34,523 nucleotides of DNA from a virus: the IMG/VR virus record IMGVR_UViG_3300007541_000083, positions 1-34,523 of that record; one strand, written 5' to 3'. Below the pieces are notes generated by a model. That model made no database searches and was not told the origin of the DNA. It saw only the letters and a list, made by a program, of their open reading frames with translations. Of this stretch, positions 1-10,134 are shown piece by piece. Position 1 is the stretch's first letter, and every line of letters starts with the position of its first letter. The translations under genes were made by a program, and so were the position numbers.

Positions 1-69
1 AGTATTACGGGTGGTTCTCTCAGCAACGTAACTATTAGCAATTCAGTTATTGATGGCGGAACCTTCTAA
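1..69 (+). CDS. C-terminal end of a tail-fibre-like protein (partial)
   Basis: The window opens inside a gene; 22 codons and a TAA stop are visible in frame 1. The residues include ITGGSLSNVTISNSVIDGG, a Ser/Thr/Gly-rich beta-type ending of the kind common at the end of phage fibre and baseplate-wedge proteins. The next fibre gene starts 28 bases downstream, so both probably belong to one transcript. The upstream part is outside the window, so the full product cannot be named. Confidence 0.6.
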   Translation, partial: SITGGSLSNVTISNSVIDGGTF

Positions 70-97
70 TTATTTTTAGAAACAGAAGGTAAAAATA

Positions 98-2788
98 ATG
101 CCAACGCCAAATATAGTTCAAGGACAGATAGCAATAGACCCATATAATGGGGTATTGTATTATAAAAATACTTCAAATATTCTTGTCAATACTTCTTTAA
201 ATTGGTCTCAGCCAAATGATTCTTTGATACAAACTGAAGATAGTGTACAGATAAATTCTGATATCTCAATTTCTGGCAATCTAACAATTTCTGGCAACAC
301 TACCACTATCAATACAGAAACTTTAACTGTTGAAGATAATATAATTATTCTTAACTCTGGATTAACTGGAGTTCCTCCCGATGGTTTAAATGCTGGAGTA
401 GAAGTAAACCGTGGCAGTGAAGATAATGTCGTAATCCGCTGGAACGAATCAGTTGATAAATGGCAATTTACAAATGATGGAACTAATTATTACGATATTG
501 GTTCTATAGAAACAGCTTCGATAGATGATTTAGCAGATGTTGTTTTATCTAATTCTTCAAATGGAGATTATCTTCGTTATAACGGATCTACTTGGATTAA
601 TGATGAAATAAATCTTGGGACAGACACCGTAGGAGATTATGTTCAGTCTTTAGTTTCTGGAACTGGAGTAACACTTTCTAATAATTCAGGAGAAGGTTCT
701 TCTCCAACTATTTCGATTGGTCAAGACGTTTCTTCTTCAGCCAATGTAATCTTTAATACAGTAACAGCAAATTTTGTTGGAAATGTTACTGGAAATATTT
801 CGAGTATATCTACTCACAATATTGATGAATTGGCAGATGTTGTTATCACATCAGCGCAAAATGGTCAGCTTCTGCAATACAATGGAAGTACGTGGGTAAA
901 TAGTGTATTTCCATCTTCAGAGCCAATTGGTCACGAGAATAAGGCAGATAGCGTTATTTCGTTTAACGAATCCACAAGACAATTTACAATATCTCCAGCT
1001 TCTAGTAGCTATACAGTATGGTGCAAGGGTATAAGATACGTAAAAACATCTACAGAATCAACGACTTTACCAACGACATCTGGATTATATTATATTTATT
1101 TCGATAATACTGGAGTATTAAATTATAAAACAACTTATTTTGATTGGGAAAATGACACTCCTACAGCGTATATATACTGGAATCAAACAGATTCAAAAGC
1201 ATATTTCTTTGCCGACGAGCGTCATGGAATTACTTTAGATTGGGCAACTCATGAGTATCTGCATAGAACTCGTGGAGCAGTAATAGCTAGTGGATTTGGC
1301 GTAAATAATTACAGTATAGATGGAGATGGCAGTAGCGATGCGCACGCCAAATTTGACATCGCAAATGGAACTTTCTTTGATGAAGATTTACAAGTTGACA
1401 TTGTTCATAGCGAGACTCCTACAGCTGATACGTGGGAGCAAACACTACAAGGCAACGCAGAAATACCAGTATTTTATAAGCTAAACTCGCACTGGACAAA
1501 AGATGTAGCAACAGAGTTTGCATTTAAACAAGGCACATCTCGCCCTAAATATAATTCATACAGTGCGCCAAACTGGTCAACAACAGATATTGACAATAAC
1601 AAGTTTGCGATCTCTTGGATTATTGCTACAAATAACTTGAATGAGCCAGTCATTGCAATCATGGGACAGGCTTCATATAATACCATTGGCGAAGCAGAAG
1701 CAGCCATTTGGGAAGACCTTAATCTTGACGGGTTTCCAATTTTTGAATTCCGCCCGTTACACAAAGTCGTGTTTCAAGGAACAGACTCTTTTACTAATTC
1801 AGTAAATACAGCAATTCGTGGAATTTATGACTTAAGAAGAGTAACTTCTTCTGGGGACTCAATTCCAACAACACCAGTCTCTGATCACGGTTCAATGACG
1901 GGTCTATCTGACGATGACCATACTCAATATTTAACAACTGCCAGACATGATTTACACGATCACACAGTAGCTCTATCAACAGCTTCAATAAATGATTTGA
2001 GCGATGTTACAATTTCTATGGCAAACGATGGTGATTTTTTGCGATGGAATGGCGCTACATGGATAAATGATGCAGTAAATCTTGGAGTAGATACTGATGG
2101 AAATTATGTTGAGTCTATATCTGCAGGAAACAATATAGTCTTAAGTAATGATATTGGATTAGGTTCAATTTCTCCAGAAATAGCTGTTTCTGCAACTCCA
2201 AATTTTGATTCAGTAACTACTGCAACTCTTTTTGTCGATTCAATAGAAATTGATCCAAGCGGAGCAAGCAGCACTGATCAAGTATTAAGATTTGATGGAA
2301 CTAAATTTGTTCCAGGATTAGCGTCTACAGTTGCAGCTCTTTCTGACTTAACAGATGTTAGTTCTGCTACTCCATCAAGTGGAGATTTCTTATACTGGAG
2401 TGGATCAGAATGGACGCCGGCAGTTCCTGCAACTGGAGTTCCTATAGTCTCTTCTGCTACACCTTCTACTCCACTTCTAGGTCAACTTTGGTTTGATTCT
2501 AACAGTGCTAGAACCTTTATTTATTATGATTCTCAGTGGATTGAAATAGGAACAGCTGCGCCACCTGTAACTACAGTGACCAAATATACTGAAATAATTG
2601 GCAATGGAGCATCGTCTTATTCTGTAGTTCATAATTTAAATACTAGAGATTTAGTTGTTGAAATATATGATAATTCGACTTATGAAACAGTCACATCAAG
2701 CGTAGCCAGAACTACTCTTGACACTATTACAGTATCGTTTGCGGCTTCAGTCTCCGCCAACGCTTACACAGTTGTTGTGATGGGTTAA
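98..2788 (+). CDS. large modular tail-fibre protein
   Basis: 896-residue structural protein with no enzyme motif, probably a receptor-binding or long tail fibre. The start follows an AGAAGG ribosome site. Modules in order: an N-terminal attachment-like part; near residues 56-130 a GNLTISGNTTT...RWNES...W module also present in three other genes here; near 145-270 two DDLADV...LRYNGSTWIND repeats; a unique central domain near 270-600; a GLSDDDHTQYL/HDLHDH segment typical of phage fibres near 605-635; an EIDPSGASS...RFDGTKFVPG module; a GQLWFDSNSARTFIYYDSQW module; and a C-terminal GNGASSYSVVHNLNTRD beta domain. No in-frame CGG codon occurs, and the gene is intact without any frameshift. The repeats make recombination with neighbouring fibre genes likely. 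Function is inferred from repeats and context. Confidence 0.85.
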   Translation: MPTPNIVQGQIAIDPYNGVLYYKNTSNILVNTSLNWSQPNDSLIQTEDSVQINSDISISGNLTISGNTTTINTETLTVEDNIIILNSGLTGVPPDGLNAGVEVNRGSEDNVVIRWNESVDKWQFTNDGTNYYDIGSIETASIDDLADVVLSNSSNGDYLRYNGSTWINDEINLGTDTVGDYVQSLVSGTGVTLSNNSGEGSSPTISIGQDVSSSANVIFNTVTANFVGNVTGNISSISTHNIDELADVVITSAQNGQLLQYNGSTWVNSVFPSSEPIGHENKADSVISFNESTRQFTISPASSSYTVWCKGIRYVKTSTESTTLPTTSGLYYIYFDNTGVLNYKTTYFDWENDTPTAYIYWNQTDSKAYFFADERHGITLDWATHEYLHRTRGAVIASGFGVNNYSIDGDGSSDAHAKFDIANGTFFDEDLQVDIVHSETPTADTWEQTLQGNAEIPVFYKLNSHWTKDVATEFAFKQGTSRPKYNSYSAPNWSTTDIDNNKFAISWIIATNNLNEPVIAIMGQASYNTIGEAEAAIWEDLNLDGFPIFEFRPLHKVVFQGTDSFTNSVNTAIRGIYDLRRVTSSGDSIPTTPVSDHGSMTGLSDDDHTQYLTTARHDLHDHTVALSTASINDLSDVTISMANDGDFLRWNGATWINDAVNLGVDTDGNYVESISAGNNIVLSNDIGLGSISPEIAVSATPNFDSVTTATLFVDSIEIDPSGASSTDQVLRFDGTKFVPGLASTVAALSDLTDVSSATPSSGDFLYWSGSEWTPAVPATGVPIVSSATPSTPLLGQLWFDSNSARTFIYYDSQWIEIGTAAPPVTTVTKYTEIIGNGASSYSVVHNLNTRDLVVEIYDNSTYETVTSSVARTTLDTITVSFAASVSANAYTVVVMG

Positions 2789-2853
2789 ATTTGACTTTTG
2801 TAAAAAATAATTATAAACTATATTAAACTAGTGTGAGTATATATTTTAAAAAT

Positions 2854-2866
2854 ATTACTATACTTA
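2854..2866 (+). promoter_or_regulatory. candidate promoter -10, TACTAT type
   Basis: ATTACTATACTTA lies 33-45 bases before the next start codon in the 110-base gap between two fibre genes. The TACTAT core (2856-2861) fits the bacterial -10 pattern TAnnnT and recurs before many other genes in this window. No convincing -35 box was seen. Confidence 0.45.
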
Positions 2867-2898
2867 GTGATTTAAATTAATCTTTTAAGGAGAAAATC

Positions 2899-5617
2899 GT
2901 GGCTTTTAGTGGTTCCATTTTTGCTGTAAATAATACACTTTTGTTGAAGAGATCTGATGAAGCAAACAATGCTCCAGAGTCCCTCACTCTTGGAGAATTG
3001 GCAATCAACGTAGCTGATGGAAAGTTATTCTATAAGAATAGCACAGCAAACGCAATAATCCGGAGTAAACCTTATCTCCAATGTTGTTGGTACAGCTAAT
3101 CAAGTATCAGTTTCCGCAAACGCAACTAGTGGCGTTTACACTCTTTCTCTTCCTTCAACAATTCAAACAACACAAGCAAATGTAACCACTCTTTTCGTTA
3201 ATGGAACGGAAATTGATACAGCTAACGCAACCACAAATCAAGTTTTAAAGTTTGATGGAACAAAATTTGCACCTGGTCCAGATACAAACACAATTGAAGG
3301 AACTATCCATTCTGAAACAATTGGCGATGGAACAAATAGTTCATACACAATAAGTCACAATCTTGGAACAAGAGATGTTGTTGTAGTTGCCCGCAACGCA
3401 TCGAGCCCATATGAGGTCATTGATGTTCGCTGGGAAGCAACAACTACTGGAAGTGTAACGCTTGACTTTTCTGCAGCAGTAGCATCAAATGCAGTAAGAG
3501 TAAGCGTTTATGCTGCCGTTTCTGGAACTACGATTTCAATAGCTTCGATTGATGACTTGGGCGACGTAACAATAACAAATGCAGCAAACGGAGATTTCCT
3601 TCGCTATGATGGTAACTCATGGATCAATGATCCAGTAAATCTTTCTACTGATACAGTTGGTGATTATGTATCCAATGTAACAGCAGGTACAGGTATTACA
3701 ATATCCAATGCTGGAGGAGAAGGCTCTACTCCAACGATTGAAGTAACCGCAAATACCTATGACGCCTACGGCGCAGCATCTAGCGCACAGTCAAACGCAG
3801 CAACATATACTGATAATGCAATAGCCAACGTTGCTACCGCATTTGATGTAGCCGCCGATAGCGGCTCCAGCAAGACGATTACTTCAGGTTCTGATACGCT
3901 CACAATCGCTGGTGGAACTGGTTTAAGCACAGCAACATCTGATACAGATACGGTAACAGTATCTCTTGATAATACAGCAGTTACCGCAGGAACATATGGA
4001 GATTCTAATACAGCAGTAACATTTACTGTAGATGAACAAGGTCGCCTAACAGCCGCCTCAGAAAATGCAATAAGCATTCTTGCAAGTCAGGTTTCTGATT
4101 TCCAATCAAACGTTAGAGCTCAAATCAGTGCAGGTGGAGATCTATCATATAACTCTACAACTGGTGTCATTAGCTTCACAAACGATGCTGGCGATATAGA
4201 GTCAGTCACTGCAGGAACAGGTCTTAGTGGTGGCGGTACATCTGGTGCCGTAACTCTAGATCTTGCTGATACAGCAGTTTCAGCTGGATCGTATGGGGCA
4301 GCTAATTCTGTTGCAACATTTACTGTTGATGCACAGGGTCGCCTAACCGCCGCTGCAAACACAACAATTTCAATTACAGCATCACAAATTAGCGACCTTT
4401 CTAGCAATGCAGTAACTTCACTCACTGGTACAGCAAATGAAGTTGAAGTATCAGCTTCAGCTGGAGCTATAACAATAGGCTTGCCAGACAACGTAACAAT
4501 AGGTCAAAATCTTACTGTTACTGGAAACCTTACGGTTCAGGGCAATACAACAACTCTTAATACTGAGACACTTGCCGTTGAAGACAATATAGTAGTACTT
4601 AACAGCAATGTTACAGGGACACCAACATTAGACGCCGGCATTGAAGTTGAGCGTGGATCATCAGATAATGCGGTCCTTAAGTGGGATGAAACAGCAGACA
4701 AATGGCAGATCAGCTCAGATGGCAATACATTCGCCAATATAGCCACTGTTGATGATATTTCTGGTATAACAATTAATTCTCTTAATGATGTTAGCGATGT
4801 AACTCTTACATCACCATCTGGAGATGATTTCCTAAAGTACACTGGTTCCGCATGGGTTAATTCAACAATAACGCTAGGTTCAAATACAGCAGGAGACTAC
4901 GTTGAAGCAGTTGCAGCTGGGACTGGAATATCAGTATCTAATACCGGAACCGAAGGTGGAACATTTACAGTTACACTGGCAAATACAACAGTGGCAGCAG
5001 GTTCGTATGGATCAACTGATACGGTCTCTACATTTACAGTGGATGCCCAGGGTCGTTTAACTGGAGCAAGCAACGCATCAATATCCATAAACTCAACTCA
5101 AGTTTCAGACTTTGATGAAGCAGCTCAAGATGCGGTAAATACCGCACTAACTGCTGGAACTGGTGTAACAAAGTCATATGATGACGGAGCAAATACAATA
5201 TCTTTGTCAATTGGCCAGGACGTAGCAACATCTGCATCTGTAACATTTGCAAACGTTGCTTCTGGAGCAATTACTCTTGATTCTGGAACAGGTGAACTTA
5301 ATACTTCAACCCAATCAGTTACAGTTAATACTGTTACAACGGTAGATAGCTTTGATAAGACTGTATACAGAACAGCTAAGTATCTAGTCCAAGTTACTCA
5401 AGGTTCTAAGTACACTTCTTCAGAGGTGCTCTTGGCTCATGATGGCACAGACTCATATCTTTCAGAGTATGCAGTAATTGAACTTGGCGGAACAAGAATT
5501 CCGCTTACTGTTTCAACATCAATTTCTTCAAATGATGTGCTCTTAAGAGTTACAATCACAGACGCAGCATCAACAAATGCTACAGTTAAAGTTGCAAGAA
5601 CATTGATTGCAGTGTAA
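2899..5617 (+). CDS. tail-fibre protein requiring a +1 shift at CGG (3061)
   Basis: Starts at GTG after AAGGAG (2887-2892). The zero frame gives only 66 residues and ends at 3097-3099. If the C of CGG at codon 55 is skipped, translation continues with GVNLISNVVGTANQVSVSAN and runs to 5617, giving about 905 residues. The +1 part has fibre modules: a FDGTKFAPG segment, a SYTISHNLGTRDVVV beta domain, DDLGDVTITNAANGDFLRYDG, three copies of a FTVDxQGRLTxAxN repeat, a GNLTVQGNTTTLNTETL module and a beta-rich C-terminus. There is no start codon with a ribosome site at the head of the +1 frame, and the segment before 3557 is clearly coding. A plain pseudogene is possible, but the same codon sits at every frameshift in the window. 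Likely a structural fibre or fibre-attachment subunit. Confidence 0.85.
3061..3064 (+). other. recoding site: CGG A, +1 frameshift
   Basis: The zero frame reads ATA ATC CGG AGT and stops 12 codons later at TAA. The +1 frame reads ATC (C) GGA GTA AAC and stays open for 851 codons. The upstream +1 frame has a TAA at 3056-3058, so the change of frame must happen between there and the zero-frame stop at 3097. Confidence 0.85.
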
Positions 5618-5683
5618 GATATTAGCTAGAGATAGTTAAAACAATTTAATAGTTTTATTAAACTAGAGGGATAGTGAACTTTA

Positions 5684-8214
5684 GTGTCAGATAAAGATTT
5701 TGTAGTTAAAAACGGCCTAGTTGTCGGTTCAACCGCTTCTATCGCCGGAGTTGAAATTGATCCATCTGGCGCTAGCTCTAATCAAATATTAAAGTTTAAT
5801 CGGAGCTAAATTTGCTCCTGCAACTGAATCATCTAATATAACGGTTTCTACAACCGCTCCAGTTTCTCCATCTGAGGGAAATATATGGTTTGATTCCGAA
5901 ACAGCAAGAACGTTCTTGTACTACGACTCTCAATGGATTGAGATTGGTGGAACAGCATCTGGCGCAAGAATGCAAGTTGGAGACAATCCACCGACTTCTC
6001 CTTTAGATGGATCATTGTGGTTTAATTCAACAACTGCAGAAACTTTTATTTATTATGACTCTCACTGGATTGAAGTAGGCGACATCGCCTCATCGGCAGA
6101 TATATCTGATGCAGCAATAACTGAATCTAAATTAGCTAGTAATTCTGTAACAACTGCAAAAATATCTGATAGTTCTGTAACTACTTCAAAGTTAAATGAT
6201 TTGTCTGTTACAGAAGCTAAAATTTCAACAAATGCTGTAACGACCACAAAAATTCTTGATGGAGCAGTTACTTCAGCTAAGTTAGCTAATGGAGTTATAC
6301 CTCAATCTTTAGGTACAGCAGCAACAGTACAGTTTCAAGATTTAACATTAACACGGAAACTTAACGGTTCAAGGAACTACAACAACTGTTAACTCAAATA
6401 CGCTTTCCGTTAATGATTCGACCATCACAGTAAATGCCAATACAACAGGAGTTCCAACTCTTAATGGATCTTTTAAAGTAGAAAGAGGAGATTCTTCGGA
6501 TGTATTTTTGCGCTGGAATGAAACAAAGGACGTTTGGGAAGTAACAGCAGATGGCAGCCAGTATTTTAGACTCCATAACGAAGAAGCAAATGTAAAAGAT
6601 TTTGGAGCAACTGGAGATGGAACAACTGATGATACATCAGCTTTTTCTGCCGCTGCTACATATAACGAAGGAGCAATAACTTTTGATGATAATGGAATAC
6701 AAAGAGCCCCAAGTGTTTTTGTGTATGTTCCAGAAGGTACTTATAATTTAGGTAGTTTAGTTGATACTGGTGGCAGAGAAGTAATTTGGGTAGTCGACAG
6801 AACCGCAAAAATAATTAATACTCAAAACTTGAATGGAAAATTATATAGACCTGGACAAAGAATCTCTAGCATACCTTATGGAACTGAAGATAATGCTATT
6901 GGTATGGCCATAAGATTGTATCCAGATAGCTATGATCACAACAATGGAGCAGAGATTCTTGGACTTACAAACGAAGCACAGCTTTCTCAATATACAGACA
7001 GAGACGCTGTTTCCGTGTTTGCTGATATTTTGGGTCCTCCACCTACTCTAACCTTAAGCAACGCTACTTATACCGCTACAACAGTTGTTCCAGCTTCAGC
7101 AATATCTGCTAGTAATTTAAGAAAACTACGAATAGGAATGGTGATAGACACCGCACACGCTACTAAGTATAGCGGCTTTATTACTGATTGGGCTTCAGAT
7201 GGAACTTCTATTACAGTAGAGGGCTGGTATTTAGCAAATGGCACAGCTCAATCAGCTTCAACTCCTTCAGGATCAGCAACAGCTTATATCAATCCATTTA
7301 CAAAAATCTGGGCACATAATGCAAACGTACTATTAAATTCAGACTCCCACGCAACAGCTGCAACTGGATTCGAACTTGGAATAGTTGACTCTAAGTCAAA
7401 CTCGACAGCAGCATTTGGTGGAGATCATTATACATGGGGTTTTGATGCAGTAAATTTGGGAACAGGTAAAGTTCAGGCTTTCTTTGTTGCCAGAGGATCT
7501 GGTTTTGTTGGTCTTAGAGTAGACAATGCAGACACAGCACTATATTACAGGGGCACTGGAAACGTAATTCAATCTATAAGAAGCAATAAAACATCCGCGG
7601 TAATAAGGTCCGATGGAACAATGGAGCTAGGCAGGCAAGACACAGCAGCCACCTGGTACATGGATATACATACATCTGGAAACGATGAATCAGTTAATGA
7701 CTATGATGCAAGAATAGAAGTATCGGGAGGCAGCACAACAGACGGAACCGCAAACTTAACTCTGTATGCCAACAATACAAATACTCAAACTTTGAGACCA
7801 AGAGCAGACAATAGCTATACATTAGGTGGTGCAGCAAGAAGATGGACTCAGCTTTTTGCCGCCACAGCAACAATTAATACATCTGATGAAAGAGAAAAAG
7901 ATCTAATCCTAGAAATCGACGAAGCGCTCATGCAAGCTTGGAGCCAGGTTCAATATGTTAAGTTTAAATTTAAAGATTCTATTGAAACAAAAGGAGACGG
8001 AGCTAGATGGCATTTTGGGCTTGTAGCTCAAAGAGTTAAAGAAGTATTTGAAGATCATGGCTTAGACCCCTTTGCCTATGGAATACTTTGTTATGATGAA
8101 TGGTCATCTGAAGATGGGATTGAAGCGGGCAATCGATATGGCATAAGATATGAGGAAGCTTTGGCTTTAGAGTGCGCCTATCTTCGTTATAAAATAAATC
8201 AACTACAAAACTAA
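5684..8214 (+). CDS. tailspike-like protein with S74 chaperone domain, two +1 shifts at CGG
   Basis: A GTG start gives MSDKDFVVKNGLVVGSTASI, an attachment-type N-terminus. CGG at codon 40 (5801) must be skipped to continue with GAKFAPA. A second CGG (6354) must be skipped to continue with GNLTVQGTTTT. Together the three segments give about 842 residues. Order: EIDPSGASS module; two WFxSxTAxTFxYYDSxW modules; several TTxKxxD short repeats; the GNLTVQG...RWNETKD module; VKDFGATGDGTTDDTSAF and VYVPEGTYNL, the usual entry to a pectate-lyase-like beta-helix of tailspikes; and a C-terminal peptidase S74 intramolecular chaperone (NTSDEREKD with its Ser/Lys, then the GLVAQRVKEVFEDHG region). S74 domains normally trimerise the spike and cut themselves off. 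Without both shifts the enzyme-like and chaperone parts are not made. The start is less certain because the ribosome site (AGAGGG) is distant. Confidence 0.85.
5801..5804 (+). other. recoding site: CGG A, +1 frameshift (first in tailspike)
   Basis: The zero frame reads TTT AAT CGG AGC TAA, with the stop one codon after CGG. The +1 frame reads AAT (C) GGA GCT AAA TTT and continues. Paralogous modules at 2291-2305 and 3251-3265 read TTT GAT GGA ACx AAA TTT, so CGGA replaces exactly one Gly codon. Confidence 0.9.
6354..6357 (+). other. recoding site: CGG A, +1 frameshift (second in tailspike)
   Basis: The zero frame reads TTA ACA CGG AAA CTT and stops at 6390. The +1 frame reads ACA (C) GGA AAC TTA ACG GTT CAA. 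Related modules have ACT GGA AAC CTT ACG GTT CAG near 4520 and TCT GGA AAC CTT near 20409, again one Gly codon in place of CGGA. Confidence 0.9.
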
Positions 8215-8246
8215 GATAACTTAATGTATTGCCAGCAAAAAGCAAT

Positions 8247-8252
8247 TACTAT
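8247..8252 (+). promoter_or_regulatory. candidate promoter -10, TACTAT
   Basis: TACTAT in the 61-base gap after the tailspike gene, 24 bases before the next ATG. A strong GGAGG ribosome site (8266-8270) follows. It belongs to the recurring TACTAT set of this window. Confidence 0.4.
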
Positions 8253-8275
8253 TTTTATAGCATCCGGAGGTTACA

Positions 8276-9181
8276 ATGCCAATTGATTTTCCTAATTCGC
8301 CGTCAAATGGAGAAACTTTTACTTCAGGCGATAAAACATGGACTTATAACGGAACAGCTTGGGTTTTAAGTATTGGATCTGTCGCCATAGCAAATGCAGC
8401 AATTGACGTTAACAAGCTTGATGGCGGAACAGCAACTAATGGATATTATCTAAAAGTTAATACTTCTGCAAACTCAGGAATAACTTGGTCTTCAATATCT
8501 GAAGTAATTAATTTAACTGAACTTGGCGATGTAAACATAGCAACTCCTAACTCTGGTCAAGTCTTAAAATATAATGGATCAGCTTGGGTCAATGACTCCG
8601 ATGCCGAAGGTACAACAATATCAACATTAAATGATATTGGCGATGTAACAATTACTGGAGACGCAACTAATCAATTTCTACAATATAACGGATCAGCCTG
8701 GGTAAATCAAACAGTAGTAGGCGGAGCATCTGTTTCATCTAGTGCTCCAGGTAGTCCTACATCTGGCCAATTATGGTTTGATTCAGATGACGGTAAGACG
8801 TATGTATACTATGATTCATACTGGATTGAAATTGGCGGCAACCCGCAAGCAGTCACAATAAGCGATACTGCACCATCATCTCCGATAACTGGCCAAGTTT
8901 GGTATAAATCAGATAATGGTGCAACGTATATTTATTATGATTCATACTGGGTTGAAATTGGCGGAACGTCAACAAACGTAGTACTAAATACATTTGACGC
9001 CAAAGGTGATATAATAGTCGGAACCGCCGATAATACAATATCTAAACTTTCAGCAGGAACAGATGGACAAGTACTTGCCGCAAATTCCTCAACTGCAACT
9101 GGTTTAGAATGGAAGCAAATAGCAAGTGATCCACTAACTTCTCAAGCCGCCGCAATGTTCATAATGGACATCGGTGCATAA
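8276..9181 (+). CDS. DFPNSP-type fibre protein, cassette copy A
   Basis: 301 residues. The N-terminus MPIDFPNSPSNGETFTSGDK followed by TWTYNGTAWVLS is shared with the genes at 12667 and 14743 and marks a common phage tail-protein family. It has two DIGDV/LGDV...LKYNGSAWVN repeats, then two tandem WFDSDDGKTYVYYDSYWIEIGG modules, and ends AAAMFIMDIGA. It opens the first copy of a gene order (DFPNSP protein, about 112-120 residue beta protein, glycine-rich adhesin) that recurs twice downstream. Role as a structural or adaptor fibre subunit is inferred; no enzymatic motif is seen. Confidence 0.75.
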   Translation: MPIDFPNSPSNGETFTSGDKTWTYNGTAWVLSIGSVAIANAAIDVNKLDGGTATNGYYLKVNTSANSGITWSSISEVINLTELGDVNIATPNSGQVLKYNGSAWVNDSDAEGTTISTLNDIGDVTITGDATNQFLQYNGSAWVNQTVVGGASVSSSAPGSPTSGQLWFDSDDGKTYVYYDSYWIEIGGNPQAVTISDTAPSSPITGQVWYKSDNGATYIYYDSYWVEIGGTSTNVVLNTFDAKGDIIVGTADNTISKLSAGTDGQVLAANSSTATGLEWKQIASDPLTSQAAAMFIMDIGA

Positions 9182-9184
9182 AGC

Positions 9185-9193
9185 TGTTATAAT
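9185..9193 (+). promoter_or_regulatory. candidate extended -10 promoter
   Basis: TGTTATAAT carries a TGn element and a consensus TATAAT box, right after the stop of the preceding gene and 22 bases before the next ATG, with AAAAGGAG between. It may give the following structural genes their own start. Confidence 0.45.
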
Positions 9194-9215
9194 ATTAAAA
9201 GGAGCAAATTAAATT

Positions 9216-9554
9216 ATGGCCGTAGGAGATAGAACAGAAGCAAGGCTTGGTGGTCCAACACAGTTGACCACTGCAACGACAACCGTTTGCACAGCTGCGT
9301 CTGGTTATAGCGAGATTATAAAGCAGATCATTATCTGCAATACGGATACGGTTGATAGAACCGTATCTTTGGCTATTGGTAATGCGGCGGTTGCATCAAA
9401 TAGATTGATGTCACAACTTCCAATTGGCGCAAACGATATCATGGTACTGGATACGGCAATCGTTTTGCTAGAAACAGAAACATTAGAGGGGTTGGCAGAC
9501 GCAAACAGCGTCGTTAATGTCACGGCGATCGGCTGGGAAAAGCAAGTTTCTTAA
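9216..9554 (+). CDS. small beta-rich structural protein, cassette copy A
   Basis: 112 residues, MAVGDRTEARLGGPTQLTTA..., beginning after GGAG at 9201. It resembles, in size, position and alternating hydrophobic pattern, the proteins at 12936 and 15115 (both 120 residues). All three have a Thr/Ser-rich start, a central NTDTVDRTVSLAIG-like strand and an ending that reads VxVTAIGW or VxxIHGF. Such proteins occur beside tail adhesins in aquatic phages and may be small tail or capsid decorations, but the role is unproven. Codon use is richer in G+C than in the fibre genes to the left. Confidence 0.65.
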   Translation: MAVGDRTEARLGGPTQLTTATTTVCTAASGYSEIIKQIIICNTDTVDRTVSLAIGNAAVASNRLMSQLPIGANDIMVLDTAIVLLETETLEGLADANSVVNVTAIGWEKQVS

Positions 9555-9572
9555 TCATAGGAGGATAAAAGT

Positions 9573-10130
9573 GTGGGTCTCTCATCAGCATATAGTTTCT
9601 TGCAAACAGACAAAGGTTATGTCGGCTTATCAAGTTACGAGCGCAAAATGATTACAAAAGTAGACAGATTTGAATCATCGGACACATGGACTGTGCCATC
9701 TGGTGTCACTTATGCCGTGGCACACATTCGTGGTGGCGGTGGCGGATTGGGTTCGGGAACTAATGCTGGTACTGGTGGTACTAGTTCTGTTGCGTTTGCC
9801 AGTGGCACGATTAGCGCAACAGGTGGCGCACCTATCAACGCCAACTTTGGTGGTGGCGGCGGACCACAGGAGAAGATGAAGATGGCAGGTGCGGCGAACA
9901 GCGGTTGTGGTGCGAAGGGTGTTGTGTCACCAACCAACTACGGTGACGGAGAACGCTTCTTTACTTCGGCAGGTGACGGTGCGTATGTCGTCGCTGGCGG
10001 TGCGGTCACCGCAGGAACTGGAATCACTGTCACTGTCGGCGCAGGTGGCGCAGCAGGAACTTATGGTGCGCTGACTGGTGTAGCAGGCGGTGGCGGCTAT
10101 GTATGGATTGAGTACCAAGTAGCGCCATAG
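9573..10130 (+). CDS. glycine-rich tail adhesin
   Basis: 185 residues. The GTG start follows AGGAGG (9559-9564); a GTG two bases upstream is out of frame. The N-terminal 30 residues are followed by VDRFESSDTWTVPSGVT, the usual lead-in to glycine-rich phage adhesins, and then GGGGG blocks (residues 50-175) separated by short variable loops. The end YVWIEYQVAP is the typical closing beta strand. In T-even phages similar polyglycine adhesins (gp38 type) sit at the fibre tip and the loops set receptor specificity; that role here is inferred. The next adhesin starts 4 bases after the stop. Confidence 0.8.
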   Translation: MGLSSAYSFLQTDKGYVGLSSYERKMITKVDRFESSDTWTVPSGVTYAVAHIRGGGGGLGSGTNAGTGGTSSVAFASGTISATGGAPINANFGGGGGPQEKMKMAGAANSGCGAKGVVSPTNYGDGERFFTSAGDGAYVVAGGAVTAGTGITVTVGAGGAAGTYGALTGVAGGGGYVWIEYQVAP

Positions 10131-10134
10131 ACCA

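Noticed and set aside
3056-3064. Intron or intein at the frame-change sites
   Set aside because: Joined modules match paralogues without any extra sequence, so nothing longer than one base has to be removed.
3766-5270. Long open frames on the minus strand opposite the fibre genes
   Set aside because: They mirror the Ala/Thr/Val-rich repeats of the plus-strand genes, lack ribosome sites and have no recognisable domains.
2899-5617. Broken fibre genes as simple pseudogenes or sequencing indels
   Set aside because: Six clear frame changes plus one predicted extension all coincide with the codon CGG, on both strands, directly before a GGN codon, while CGG is otherwise unused in frame. Random damage would not choose one codon. 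Raw reads would still settle it.
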